Positions 1-7,343 are shown, counted from the stretch's first letter. The stretch: 19,292 nt of DNA from CAYRQF01 sp964615845 (GCA_964615845.1 CAZTRC010000012.1:1-19292); one strand, 5' to 3'. Made by a program: numbers and translations. The notes: generated by a model from the letters alone, not told the origin.

Positions 1-1502
1 GCGAAAATTTCGGTCGAAAGATTTTCAATGAGTGTATCGGTTTTTGGATCATTGAAATCCATGAGCGGGATGACATGCAAATTACCATTCCCCAAATGCC
101 CGGCGACGGTATAGAGAATTTTGTTGTCGTCGAGGATGGCTTCGAGCTCGGGAATGTACTTCGGCAGATTTTCAATCGGGATGATGACATCGTCGACGAA
201 AGGCGCCGTCCGCTCGCCTTTGGAGTGGTCAGAGAGAAGTTTGAAGCTGTCGCGGCGAATCGAGAGATATTTGTCGCGTTCTTCGGGAGTCCTGGTGATG
301 AGCGTCTTAAGATGAAGGCCCGCGATGCGGCTCTCGGCCACGCGCGCTTCTTTGAGGATAGCCTCCGAGCTATCACCGACGAATTCTGCGAGTACAATAA
401 GCTTCGGCACGCCCTGGCCGGTCAGGCCGCCGGTCAAAATCATTTTGAATTCTGGCAAGAACTGCAAACCGTATTGGAGAGTCCCCCACCAGCCTTTGTC
501 TTTGACAAATCCGCGCCAGAATTTCGCCGCAAAGCGAAGTGTGTGATCATCATAAATTTCCAAAGTTTCTAAATCATTTTTGAGGAGCTCGTGCGTCAGC
601 ATCGGAATTTGGCTAAACTCTTTCAAAAAAATTACCAAGAGCTTTGACTCTTTTTCGTTCTTCACCAATTTGTACGTTATCTCCGTGATGATCCCGGTCG
701 TGCCTTGCGCGCCGACAAAGAGCCGCGTCGGATCGAACATCTCACTTACCGGATCCCAGACATCCCAGATGAGATAGCCGGAAGAATTTTTACTCGTTTT
801 CGGCTTGGCAGCTTTGAGTTCTTCTTGATTTCTCTTGATGAGATTCCAGATTTTCCGGTACATTTCGGCCAAATGATTGGTCTCCAAGATTTTGGCTTCA
901 AGCTCTTCTTTTTTCAGTGGCGCAATTTCGTATTCTTCACCGTCACTCAAAACAACCTTGAGACTCTTGACGAAATCCTTGTTCTGGCCGTATTTCAAAG
1001 TTTTCTCCCCTGCGCCATTGTTCGCCACCATGCCGCCGACTGTCGCGAGATCGCGTGAGGCTGGATAACACGGCATAATTAAATTCTCTTTCAAGGTTTC
1101 TTTTTCAAAATCTCGATAAAACGTGCCGGGCAAAACTTTGGCAATTCCACTTATTTTAAAATCTTGCCCTGTTCCCGACTTTTGCATACCGAAGTCGCCG
1201 CTTTTCACTTCGAGTACTCCGCCGAAGTATCGCGTCATATCGAGGATAATCGAAGCGCTAAGTGGTCCGCCCGACATGTCCGTCCCGGCGCCGCGTGGCG
1301 TTAGAGTGATATTCATGAGCCCAAGAGAGCGTTTCTCATTTACATATTTGACCAATTTCTTAATGTCACCCACATTTTTAGGAAAAACAATCACCTCCGG
1401 ACGGACTTCGAAGATACTATAGTCATGACTATAGTTCTCTAGCACCTTGGCCGAATCTTCGACATCGCCCTCTATCAAATTTTTGATTTCGTCTTTGAGC
1501 AT
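1..1502 (-). CDS. FAD-binding oxidase, GlcD / D-lactate dehydrogenase type (C-terminus cut by window edge)
   Basis: Five hundred codons are readable on the minus strand from the ATG at 1502, and the frame runs off the left edge. The family transfers electrons from a 2-hydroxy acid (lactate, glycolate or similar) to FAD. The PCMH-type FAD-binding domain is clear: TPRGAGTDMSGG near residues 68-79 and CYPASRDLATVGGMVANNGAG near 145-165, followed by YGQNKDFVKSLKVVLSDG. LFVGAQGTTGIITEITYKLV closes that domain. The C-terminal FAD-oxidase domain carries AGHLGNGNLH near the window edge, the segment that in this family holds active-site histidines. The start lies one base after the TAA of the 79-aa gene (TAA-A-ATG), so the two are probably translationally coupled and share the promoter at 1750. 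No Fe-S partner subunit is visible. The substrate cannot be told from sequence. Confidence 0.88.
   Translation of the reverse strand, partial: MLKDEIKNLIEGDVEDSAKVLENYSHDYSIFEVRPEVIVFPKNVGDIKKLVKYVNEKRSLGLMNITLTPRGAGTDMSGGPLSASIILDMTRYFGGVLEVKSGDFGMQKSGTGQDFKISGIAKVLPGTFYRDFEKETLKENLIMPCYPASRDLATVGGMVANNGAGEKTLKYGQNKDFVKSLKVVLSDGEEYEIAPLKKEELEAKILETNHLAEMYRKIWNLIKRNQEELKAAKPKTSKNSSGYLIWDVWDPVSEMFDPTRLFVGAQGTTGIITEITYKLVKNEKESKLLVIFLKEFSQIPMLTHELLKNDLETLEIYDDHTLRFAAKFWRGFVKDKGWWGTLQYGLQFLPEFKMILTGGLTGQGVPKLIVLAEFVGDSSEAILKEARVAESRIAGLHLKTLITRTPEERDKYLSIRRDSFKLLSDHSKGERTAPFVDDVIIPIENLPKYIPELEAILDDNKILYTVAGHLGNGNLHVIPLMDFNDPKTDTLIENLSTEIF
1416..1435. repeat. Perfect 20-bp palindrome inside the FAD oxidase gene
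   Basis: The half-site ACTATAGTCA is followed directly by its exact reverse complement. It encodes part of NYSHDYS near residues 23-29 of the oxidase. The flanking bases no longer pair, so the palindrome is exactly 20 bp. It could be a coincidence of codons, a protein-binding site near the start of the gene, or a small hairpin in the mRNA. Confidence 0.6.
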
Positions 1503-1503
1503 T

Positions 1504-1743
1504 TTATGATCCTACTAGCTCTGCTATAAATTTAAGAATATCCTGTCTTTTTCTTTTGTTAGTCTCTTGATTAAAAGACCGTATAAAATTATCCAATGCA
1601 GCTTGCTTCTCTGGATCTTCCAGAGTTAGTTTACCGTCAAGAATATCTCCCATAGATAATTCGAATGGAGTAAAATCATCCGGCTTAAAATCCGGATTCG
1701 AATGTACTATCCTCAAAGGCGACTTCTCGGGTTTCTTTTCCAT
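1504..1743 (-). CDS. 79-aa protein of unknown function upstream of FAD oxidase
   Basis: I do not recognise a family. The ATG at 1743 (MEKKPEKSP...) is preferred over the in-frame ATG at 1809 because a strong extended -10 box (TGG-TATAAT, 1750-1758) ends six bases before it and the longer form would start inside an inverted repeat. The product is 79 residues, soluble, charged, without signal peptide or membrane segment. The N-terminal third is proline- and lysine-rich; the rest (ELSMGDILDGKLTLEDPEKQAALDNFIRSF) looks helical and ends in FIAELVGS. It is the first gene of a two-gene unit with the FAD oxidase, one base apart, so a role linked to that enzyme is possible but not shown. Confidence 0.6.
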   Translation of the reverse strand: MEKKPEKSPLRIVHSNPDFKPDDFTPFELSMGDILDGKLTLEDPEKQAALDNFIRSFNQETNKRKRQDILKFIAELVGS

Positions 1744-1749
1744 GAAATC

Positions 1750-1758
1750 ATTATACCA
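1750..1758 (-). promoter_or_regulatory. Extended -10 promoter, leaderless start of the 79-aa gene
   Basis: On the minus strand TGG-TATAAT is followed by six bases (GATTTC) and then the ATG at 1743. No convincing -35 box is seen; that region lies in the inverted repeat 1762-1827. A start 6-7 nt after the -10 box would place the first transcribed base on the ATG. Confidence 0.65.
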
Positions 1759-1761
1759 AAA

Positions 1762-1827
1762 CCCCACACCTATTTTTGAATCGCGCCAAAGGCGCATGTT
1801 GAAGACCATTCAAAAATAGGTGTGGGG
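1762..1827. repeat. Nested inverted repeat, 20-bp perfect arms
   Basis: The left arm (1762-1781, starting CCCCACACC) is the exact reverse complement of the right arm (1808-1827). The 26-base loop contains a second perfect hairpin, GCGCC-AAA-GGCGC (1783-1795). Read on the minus strand the outer hairpin is followed by TTTT and then immediately by the TGG-TATAAT box of the 79-aa gene. It could be a second terminator for the DksA-like gene, a small palindromic mobile repeat, or a control element of the promoter it abuts. Confidence 0.75.
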
Positions 1828-1835
1828 GTAAAAAG

Positions 1836-1861
1836 TGAAAGACCCGCCGAAGCGGGCCTTT
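1836..1861 (-). terminator. Rho-independent terminator of the DksA-like gene
   Basis: Read on the minus strand: GAAAG, one mismatch, CCCGC stem with a TTCG tetraloop, then GCGGG and CTTTC, followed by CACTTTTT. It lies 17 bases beyond the TAG of the DksA-like gene. Confidence 0.8.
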
Positions 1862-1878
1862 CAAAACGGTTGGACAGC

Positions 1879-2397
1879 CTATGCAGCGGCCTCTTGCTTG
1901 GCCTCGATGCTCAGCGTGGCGTGCGGAACCAAGCGCAGACGTTCCTTGCTGATCAAACGCCCAGTGACGCGGCAGATGCCGTAGGTCTTGTTGCGGATCC
2001 GTAGCGAGGCGTCCTCCAGATGCTTGATGAACTTCTCCTGGCGAACAGCCAATTGAGCGGTTTCTTCGCGGCCCATGGTCTCACTGCCATCATGCAGAGG
2101 ATCACCGCCTCCTGGATCGGTATCATCTGTGCCGTTGTTGTCGCTGTTGGCTAGGGTCTGCTTCAGCAGATCGTAGTCCTTGCGTGCCTCTTTGAGCTTC
2201 TTCATGATGATCCCTCGGAACTCGTCGAGTTCGTCGTCGTCGTATCGCTTCTTGTCGGGGGATTCCAGGGTGCTTACCTGTTTCTTGACGACGGGGTTGC
2301 GTGGCGGAGGTCTTAGGGGCAGAGTTCTCATCTTGATGATCGGATCCGTGGGGGGCTTCTCCACAGGTACAGTTGCGACTTTCTTCTTCCTCGGCAT
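1879..2397 (-). CDS. TraR/DksA-family protein with degenerate zinc finger
   Basis: DksA/TraR-family proteins bind in the RNA polymerase secondary channel and modulate initiation. The core here is RYDDDELDEFRGIIMKKLKEARKDYDLLK (coiled coil, about residues 50-80), an acidic loop NNGTDDTDPGGGD, then RQEKFIKHLEDASLRIRNKTYGIC and the end VPHATLSIEAK. This matches what I know of the Bacteroidota branch of the family more than the proteobacterial one. The zinc finger is degenerate: the C-terminal region keeps one cysteine (YGICRVTG) instead of four. About 45 extra N-terminal residues are basic and proline-rich (PRKKK..., RPPPRNP). The ATG at 2397 is chosen over 2472 because the promoter -10 box lies inside the longer version. 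It is a single-gene unit with its own promoter and terminator. Codons are richer in G/C than in neighbouring genes, which may indicate transfer. Confidence 0.8.
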   Translation of the reverse strand: MPRKKKVATVPVEKPPTDPIIKMRTLPLRPPPRNPVVKKQVSTLESPDKKRYDDDELDEFRGIIMKKLKEARKDYDLLKQTLANSDNNGTDDTDPGGGDPLHDGSETMGREETAQLAVRQEKFIKHLEDASLRIRNKTYGICRVTGRLISKERLRLVPHATLSIEAKQEAAA

Positions 2398-2463
2398 GGT
2401 CGTCTGGTGTTTGTACTGGTTCTGGTTAAAATATGTCCAACGTTTTGGAAAGAACGAATATAG

Positions 2464-2492
2464 ACTATACAACTTTGCGCCAAACTCGTCAA
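2464..2492 (-). promoter_or_regulatory. Sigma70-like promoter of the DksA-like gene
   Basis: On the minus strand TTGACG (2487-2492), a 17-base spacer and TATAGT (2464-2469). The predicted start near 2457 gives a leader of about 60 bases before the ATG at 2397, unlike the leaderless promoters around it. Confidence 0.6.
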
Positions 2493-2524
2493 TGCCTTTT
2501 TCAACTATTCCCCTTCCCTGGAAT

Positions 2525-2533
2525 TGCTATACT
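2525..2533 (+). promoter_or_regulatory. Extended -10 promoter, leaderless start of the PfkB kinase
   Basis: TGC-TATACT (TG at 2525-2526) is followed by six bases (TGAGTC) and the ATG at 2540. No -35 match at 17 bases. It diverges from the DksA-like promoter about 35 bases away. Confidence 0.65.
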
Positions 2534-2539
2534 TGAGTC

Positions 2540-3532
2540 ATGAAAAAATTAGATTTCCTGGCCATTGGCGATATTGTTGTCGATGCCTTCATTGAGCTCG
2601 AAGATGCCAACGTCTCGTGCGACATCAACAATGAAAACTGCACTATCACGATGCGTTTTGCCGACAAGATTCCTTACAAAGACGTTACTGTTGTAAAGGC
2701 TGTAGGCAACAGTCCAAACGCGGCTGTGTCTGCTGCACGACTTGGACTTGGTGTCGCCCTCGCAACAAATATTGGTGACGACCAAAATGGCATCGAATGT
2801 ATCGAGGCTTTACAAGCTGAAGGTATCGATACGACTTTTGTAAACAAAAATAGTGGGATGAAGACAAATTACCACTACGTGCTTTCCTACGAAGCTGAGA
2901 GGACAATCCTGATAAAACATGAGGCCTATAAATATAATTTTGTGGCGCCGGACGAAGCTCCATCCTGGATATACCTTTCGTCGATTGGAAACGATACCCT
3001 CGCATACCACGATCAAATTGCGGATTATCTAGAAGCAAACCCAGAAGTGAAGCTTGGGTTCCAGCCTGGCACTTTCCAGATGAAACTCGGCGCCGAAAAA
3101 CTCTCGCGACTCTACAAACGCACCGAAATCCATTTCTGCAACAAAGAAGAAGCAAACAGGATTTTGGGCACGCAAGAAGAAGATGTGAAAATCTTGATGC
3201 AAAAGTTGCATGATCTCGGACCAAAGATTATTTGCCTTACCGACGGACCAAACGGCGCGTATGCATACGACGGAACCGACGCGTGGTTTGTACCGGCTTA
3301 TCCAGACCCGAAGCCTCCGGCAGAACGTACTGGTGCTGGCGACGCTTTTGCTTCAACGGTGACTACCGCACTCGTCATGAGTAAATCCCTTGAGGAAGCG
3401 CTTCTATGGGGACCGGTGAATTCCATGAATGTCGTCCAACACATCGGAGCGCAGAAAGGGCTACTTACACAAGCCGAGCTCGAATCGTGGCTCAATAAAG
3501 CGCCGGGAGATTATAAGGTTAAGAAAATTTAA
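2540..3532 (+). CDS. PfkB-family carbohydrate kinase
   Basis: This 330-aa cytoplasmic protein belongs to the ribokinase/PfkB family, which phosphorylates a sugar or nucleoside with ATP. Visible marks are the N-terminal AIGDIVVDAF strand, the first signature around GNSPNAAVSAARLGLGVALAT (residues 56-76), NKEEANRILG (201-210), and the second signature RTGAGDAFAS (263-272) with the anion-hole glycines and the catalytic base Asp268. Length is normal for the family. The substrate (ribose, fructose, fructose 6-phosphate, nucleoside) cannot be decided. Across the gap lies the pentose phosphate block, so a role in feeding sugar phosphates into it is a fair inference. It starts at a leaderless promoter and converges on the transketolase C-half gene across the gap. 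Confidence 0.88.
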   Translation: MKKLDFLAIGDIVVDAFIELEDANVSCDINNENCTITMRFADKIPYKDVTVVKAVGNSPNAAVSAARLGLGVALATNIGDDQNGIECIEALQAEGIDTTFVNKNSGMKTNYHYVLSYEAERTILIKHEAYKYNFVAPDEAPSWIYLSSIGNDTLAYHDQIADYLEANPEVKLGFQPGTFQMKLGAEKLSRLYKRTEIHFCNKEEANRILGTQEEDVKILMQKLHDLGPKIICLTDGPNGAYAYDGTDAWFVPAYPDPKPPAERTGAGDAFASTVTTALVMSKSLEEALLWGPVNSMNVVQHIGAQKGLLTQAELESWLNKAPGDYKVKKI

Positions 3533-3545
3533 TGGAATTTTTCAA

Positions 3546-3645
3546 NNNNNNNNNNNNNNNNNNNNNNNNNNNNNNNNNNNNNNNNNNNNNNNNNNNNNNN
3601 NNNNNNNNNNNNNNNNNNNNNNNNNNNNNNNNNNNNNNNNNNNNN
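3546..3645. other. Assembly gap (100 N)
   Basis: Exactly 100 N, so the true length is probably unknown. It separates the convergent ends of the PfkB kinase and the transketolase C-half. Any open frame drawn through it is an artefact. Confidence 0.98.
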
Positions 3646-4628
3646 CGTCTCTTCAAAACTTTATGTACCGCGAGTTTGATGTGACTCGTGTCCATGCCGT
3701 AGTGCGCGATGAGCTCGTCGGGATTTCCTGATTGGCCAAATTGGTCGTGAACGCCGATGAATTCCTGAAAAGCGGGTTTCGTTTGCGAGAGAGCCTCGGC
3801 AACGGCGCTTCCCATCCCGCCGGCGATCTGGTGCTCTTCTACGGTCACCACACGGCCGATTTTACCTACATATTCGATCATCGCCATATCCATCGGCTTC
3901 ACAAAAGGTAGATTTATGACGACAGTCTGAATTCCCTCCTCGCTGAGTTCTTTGGCAGCAAGGAGTGCGTTGTGCACAAGTGCGCCGGTCGCAATCATCG
4001 CGACGGCTGGATCAGCAGACTTCCAGAAAATTTGCGACTTGCCTGGTTCGAAGGGCGTGCTCTTGCTTGTTATGACCGGGGTTTTCTCGCGACCTAGACG
4101 GATATACACGGGCCCGGGATGCTTGGCAGCCCAGAGCGTCGCTTTCCTGGCTTCTTCGCTGTCACATGGGTTTATGACCGTCATCCGCGGGAGCATGCGC
4201 ATGAGACCCATGTCTTCGAGAGCCTGGTGTGTCGCGCCATCAGGGCCGACGGAGACGCCAGCATGACAGCCGACGACTTTCACCGGGACGTTGTTGATAG
4301 CTATCGTCGTCCGGATCTGCTCATTATTCCTGCCAGGCGAAAATGTCGCGTATGACATGATGAATGGAATTTTGCCGTAGTTCGCCATCCCCGAGGCGAC
4401 GGTTGCGAGGTTTTGCTCAGCTACACCAACTTCGACATAACGCTTCGGGAATTTTTCTTTGAACCAATGCGCACGAGTAGATTCGGCCAAGTCCGCACAC
4501 ACGGCAACAATTCGCTCATCTGCCTCTCCCGCTTCTACCAATCCATGACCAAAGCCATCCCTCGTCGGGATCATCTCGACATCTTTCGAGAATAGTTTGT
4601 CATTTAATTTTGAATTGGCGTTTAGCAT
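3646..4628 (-). CDS. Transketolase, C-terminal half (3' end in gap)
   Basis: This is the pyrimidine-binding plus C-terminal part of a split transketolase; it pairs with the N-half at 6480-7343 to form the thiamine-diphosphate enzyme of the non-oxidative pentose phosphate pathway. Readable residues 1-327 include GFGHGL, VGVAEQNLATVASG (Glu71 is the cofactor-activating glutamate), MSYATFSPGRNNEQIRT, GPDGATHQALEDM (His134), a C-terminal domain with TGALVHNALLAA and EEHQIAGGMGSAVAEAL, and HDQFGQSG. The last visible residues (HKVLKR) are typical of the end of the family, so only a few residues are lost in the gap. The ATG at 4628 lies five bases after the upstream stop with no Shine-Dalgarno, so it is expressed from the operon. 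Confidence 0.9.
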
Positions 4629-4633
4629 TTTAA

Positions 4634-5278
4634 TTAATACAAATCACTATCACTATAAGCAATCGGCCTTGCAACCTCAAAATATCCTGTAGAAAAATAT
4701 GCTTTAGAAATTTCAAGAGAATTATATGCGGAAGTTTGAGGTAGAGTTAATTGGTAAGAACTACCAATTTTAGCACTTGTGATACCGTACCTGGCGTTTA
4801 GAGCATCAAGGATGGACTTATCTTGTTCTGATTTAAGAAAGACCTCAAGATTATATTTTTGCACTTTTAACTCATCAGATGTTCCGCATTCATCGTCATC
4901 ATAAGATCTCGAAAACCTCCATTCGGTAGCATTGTTTGCGCACACATACCAAAGATTATAATTTGAGTCTTCTGCATATCCTATTACACCATGATCACCG
5001 GCAGAAAATTCTATGTTAGAAATGGTAAGCGTTGGAGTAGTCGGATTCGGCGTTGGGTCAGGTTCAGGCGTAGGATTTGGTGTTGGATTAGGATTTGTAA
5101 CCGGAGGATTTACAGGATTATTTGTCAGCGGAACGTAGACCGGCTCTTCCTGGACAATTGGTTGATAAGTCGGCGTCGGTTCATTCCAATATCTCTCCTT
5201 CATAAACAAAAATATCAAGAAAAGTATGCCGACAACCGCAATCGTGAGCAATATGTGTGATGTCCTGTGTGAATCCAT
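4634..5278 (-). CDS. Membrane-anchored protein of unknown function, paralogue B
   Basis: Family not recognised. The 214-aa protein has a short cytoplasmic start (MDSHRTSH), one membrane segment (about residues 9-26, ILLTIAVVGILFLIFLFM), a long Pro/Thr/Asn linker with repeated NPTP units (about 34-80), and an outer domain of about 130 residues with two cysteines (YVCANN, DDECGTSD) that may form a disulfide. The C-terminal region (LNARYGITSAKIGSSYQL... ISKAYFSTGYFEVARPIA) aligns by eye with the end of the protein at 5801-6457, so the two are paralogues. It sits between the DinB-like gene and the transketolase C-half, nine bases after the former. Base composition is more A/T-rich than in the metabolic genes. 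Confidence 0.75.
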   Translation of the reverse strand: MDSHRTSHILLTIAVVGILFLIFLFMKERYWNEPTPTYQPIVQEEPVYVPLTNNPVNPPVTNPNPTPNPTPEPDPTPNPTTPTLTISNIEFSAGDHGVIGYAEDSNYNLWYVCANNATEWRFSRSYDDDECGTSDELKVQKYNLEVFLKSEQDKSILDALNARYGITSAKIGSSYQLTLPQTSAYNSLEISKAYFSTGYFEVARPIAYSDSDLY

Positions 5279-5287
5279 AAAAAATAA

Positions 5288-5785
5288 TTACCTAATAAGA
5301 CCTCTAATTTTCTCTGCATGACCTGCTTCATGTGATAATCCATTATAAGTATACTCGAAAATAGTATTTACCGTTATCGGTTTTCCGTCGGTCCACACGC
5401 CGGTGCTACTTTCGTATAACCATTCTTCTTCTGTAAGATTCTTTATCTTTTCCAATAACTTATCAAATGCTTCATGCCACTCTTTAATTATTTCCTGACT
5501 ATTAGCGGTTCTTCTCTTTACTACAGATTTTTCATTAAGTTTGTTTGTTCCTTCTTCACTTTCATATAATTCTTGCCACGTTGGATTATCATTCAAAATA
5601 TTATCTATTTCCTTTACGTACTCAATATTCCACTCAGTTAGATGCGAAATTACATCTTTTGGAGTCCAAATATCCGTAATTAATAAATTATTTATTTGCT
5701 CCTCAGACAATAATGCGAGGACTTCCGTCATCGTTTTGTGAGCTAATATAAGTGATTTGATTATTTCGTGTCTATTTACGGCCAT
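5288..5785 (-). CDS. DinB / ClbS-DfsB-like four-helix-bundle protein
   Basis: The 165-aa soluble protein fits the DinB superfamily (four-helix bundle, often with a metal site of three histidines). Visible ligand candidates are His48 in WTPKDVISHLTEWN and His152 and His156 in SHEAGHAEKIR, the usual spacing for the family. The region between is helical with a conserved-looking ELYESEEGTNKLNEK. Known members include bacillithiol- or mycothiol-dependent transferases and the colibactin resistance protein ClbS; which activity applies here cannot be said. The gene is strongly A/T-rich and lies between two paralogous membrane proteins inside the transketolase operon, so it may have been inserted there. 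Confidence 0.72.
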   Translation of the reverse strand: MAVNRHEIIKSLILAHKTMTEVLALLSEEQINNLLITDIWTPKDVISHLTEWNIEYVKEIDNILNDNPTWQELYESEEGTNKLNEKSVVKRRTANSQEIIKEWHEAFDKLLEKIKNLTEEEWLYESSTGVWTDGKPITVNTIFEYTYNGLSHEAGHAEKIRGLIR

Positions 5786-5800
5786 TGATTTTCTGAGCGA

Positions 5801-6457
5801 CTAATTATTCATCATTATACTAAATCCTGATACTGGCTGGGCCCAAGTGAAGAGACCGGTTTGGAAATATAGGCTCGCCAAAGTGTACGACGAGACGCCG
5901 CTAGCGCCGACATTTATGACGTAAGTGTCTTCGCCGACTGTCTCTGTCGTCGCGCCGTATTTCTGATTCAAATTATTCACTACCGACGCGCCGAGGCCCG
6001 CTTTCGGCGAGACCATGAATTGTGTCAGGGAGAACCCTTCGCCGTTTGGCACGCTAGTACCCGTGAGACACGCCGCGCCTGCCGGTACGAAAAACATGTA
6101 GCTTTTGGTGGATTCTCCAGGAAGTGCGTGCGTTCGCTCACCGCAATATTTCATTTTCGGATTCGGCGTCGCGTCAGCATAAAAGGCGGTGTTGTAGAGC
6201 TGGCCGGTGATGAGATTGATATTCTCGATGACAGTTGGCGGCTCTGGTTCAGGCGTCGGGGTGGGCAGGATCACGACTTCAGGAGGCATCGGCACCATAG
6301 TTTGTTCGCTTGGGAGATTTTGCATCGCGTTGTCTTCGATAATCTGCAAAAACCAACTTCTTTCCCAGGTCGTTTGTCTCGCGACAAGAGCGATGATAAC
6401 GACGATTCCCGCGATTATAATCGCCAAAAGCAAATGTGTTGTGCGCTGTGATTCCAT
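5801..6457 (-). CDS. Membrane-anchored protein of unknown function, paralogue A
   Basis: Family not recognised. The start is set at the ATG at 6457 (MESQRTTH) rather than the GTG at 6487, because the paralogue at 4634-5278 begins with the matching MDSHRTSH. The 218-aa protein has one membrane segment (about residues 9-26, LLLAIIIAGIVVIIALVA), a Pro/Thr/Glu linker (PTPTPEPEPP), and an outer domain with two cysteines (MKYCGERT, GAACLTG). LNQKYGATTETVGEDTYVINV and ASLYFQTGLFTWAQPVSG align by eye with the paralogue. It follows the transketolase N-half by 22 bases. Its composition resembles the metabolic genes more than paralogue B does, so A may be the resident copy. Confidence 0.75.
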   Translation of the reverse strand: MESQRTTHLLLAIIIAGIVVIIALVARQTTWERSWFLQIIEDNAMQNLPSEQTMVPMPPEVVILPTPTPEPEPPTVIENINLITGQLYNTAFYADATPNPKMKYCGERTHALPGESTKSYMFFVPAGAACLTGTSVPNGEGFSLTQFMVSPKAGLGASVVNNLNQKYGATTETVGEDTYVINVGASGVSSYTLASLYFQTGLFTWAQPVSGFSIMMNN

Positions 6458-6479
6458 AAAAATATATTGATTAATAATT

Positions 6480-7343
6480 TTATTCACTATGGCTTCCCTC
6501 TATCTTACCTTTCATGGTTCGTAATTCTTTCAGCCATTTCTGTTCCAACTCCTTGTTGGGCGCTTTGCCATGCCATTCGAAGTCGTATTCAATTTCTTTG
6601 ATGCCTTTGCCGGCGATGGTGTGGGCGATGATGACTGTCGGCTTCTCGACTATCGCTTTTGCTTGTTCTACCGCGTCGACTATCTCTTCCATATTGTGTC
6701 CATTGATTTCCAGCACATGCCAATTAAACGCACGCCATTTATCCGCGAGAGGCTCGAGTGGCATGATGTCCTCCGTCATGCCGTTTATCTGGATATTATT
6801 GCGGTCGATGACGACTGTTAGATTCGAGAGCTTATTCGCCCCGGCAAACATTATCCCTTCCCAAGAATTTCCGGCATCAAGTTCTCCATCAGAAATGAAG
6901 CAATACGTTCGGAATTTCTTTCCGTCCATCCTGGCAGCATAGGCATACCCTGAAGCCTGCGAAATACCGGAACCAAGGGGTCCGGAAGTGTTTTCCATTC
7001 CCGGCAATTTCTCGCGCTCTGGATGGCCCTGCAGACGTGAGCCGAATTTACGAAGTGACGAGAGTTCGGAAAGCGGGAAATACCCGGCGTGGGCCATTGT
7101 GGCGTATCTGACAGGCACTATATGCCCGTTCGAGAGGAATAATCGGTCTCTGTCAGGCCATTCCGGCTCATTTGGTCTGTGATTCAAGATATGGAAATAA
7201 AACGCCGTAAAGACGTCGGTCATATCGAGCGGCCCCGCCGTATGTCCGCTTCCTGCATCTTCGAGCATGTCGATAATACTTTGGCGAATTTCATTCGCTT
7301 TCAACTCGAGCATCTTTTCTTTTTCGGGAGTGAGGCTAGACAT
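6480..7343 (-). CDS. Transketolase, N-terminal (thiamine-diphosphate-binding) half
   Basis: At 287 aa this has the usual length for the N-subunit of a split transketolase. Seen are SGHTAGPLDMTDVF (His34), NGHIVPVRYA (His74), QGHP (His107), TSGPLGSGISQASGYAYA, the cofactor motif SDGELDAGNSWEG (152-164) ending at DRNN (180-183), and IAGKGIKEIEYDFEWHGKAP. The start is the ATG at 7343, which overlaps the end of the rpe-like gene by eight bases; the in-frame extension to 7475 reads through rpe in another frame and is not supported. The C-half lies at 3646-4628, with three unrelated genes in between, whereas the halves of split transketolases are normally adjacent. All three metabolic genes upstream are on the same strand. 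Confidence 0.93.
   Translation of the reverse strand: MSSLTPEKEKMLELKANEIRQSIIDMLEDAGSGHTAGPLDMTDVFTAFYFHILNHRPNEPEWPDRDRLFLSNGHIVPVRYATMAHAGYFPLSELSSLRKFGSRLQGHPEREKLPGMENTSGPLGSGISQASGYAYAARMDGKKFRTYCFISDGELDAGNSWEGIMFAGANKLSNLTVVIDRNNIQINGMTEDIMPLEPLADKWRAFNWHVLEINGHNMEEIVDAVEQAKAIVEKPTVIIAHTIAGKGIKEIEYDFEWHGKAPNKELEQKWLKELRTMKGKIEGSHSE

Noticed and set aside
75..1422. Several plus-strand open frames of 60-165 codons at the left end
   Set aside because: They are shadows of the minus-strand FAD oxidase, which is continuous for 500 codons with family motifs.
3519..3645. Transketolase C-half extended through the gap to 3519
   Set aside because: The frame is carried only by N bases and then reads the tail of the PfkB gene in reverse; the real end is in the gap.
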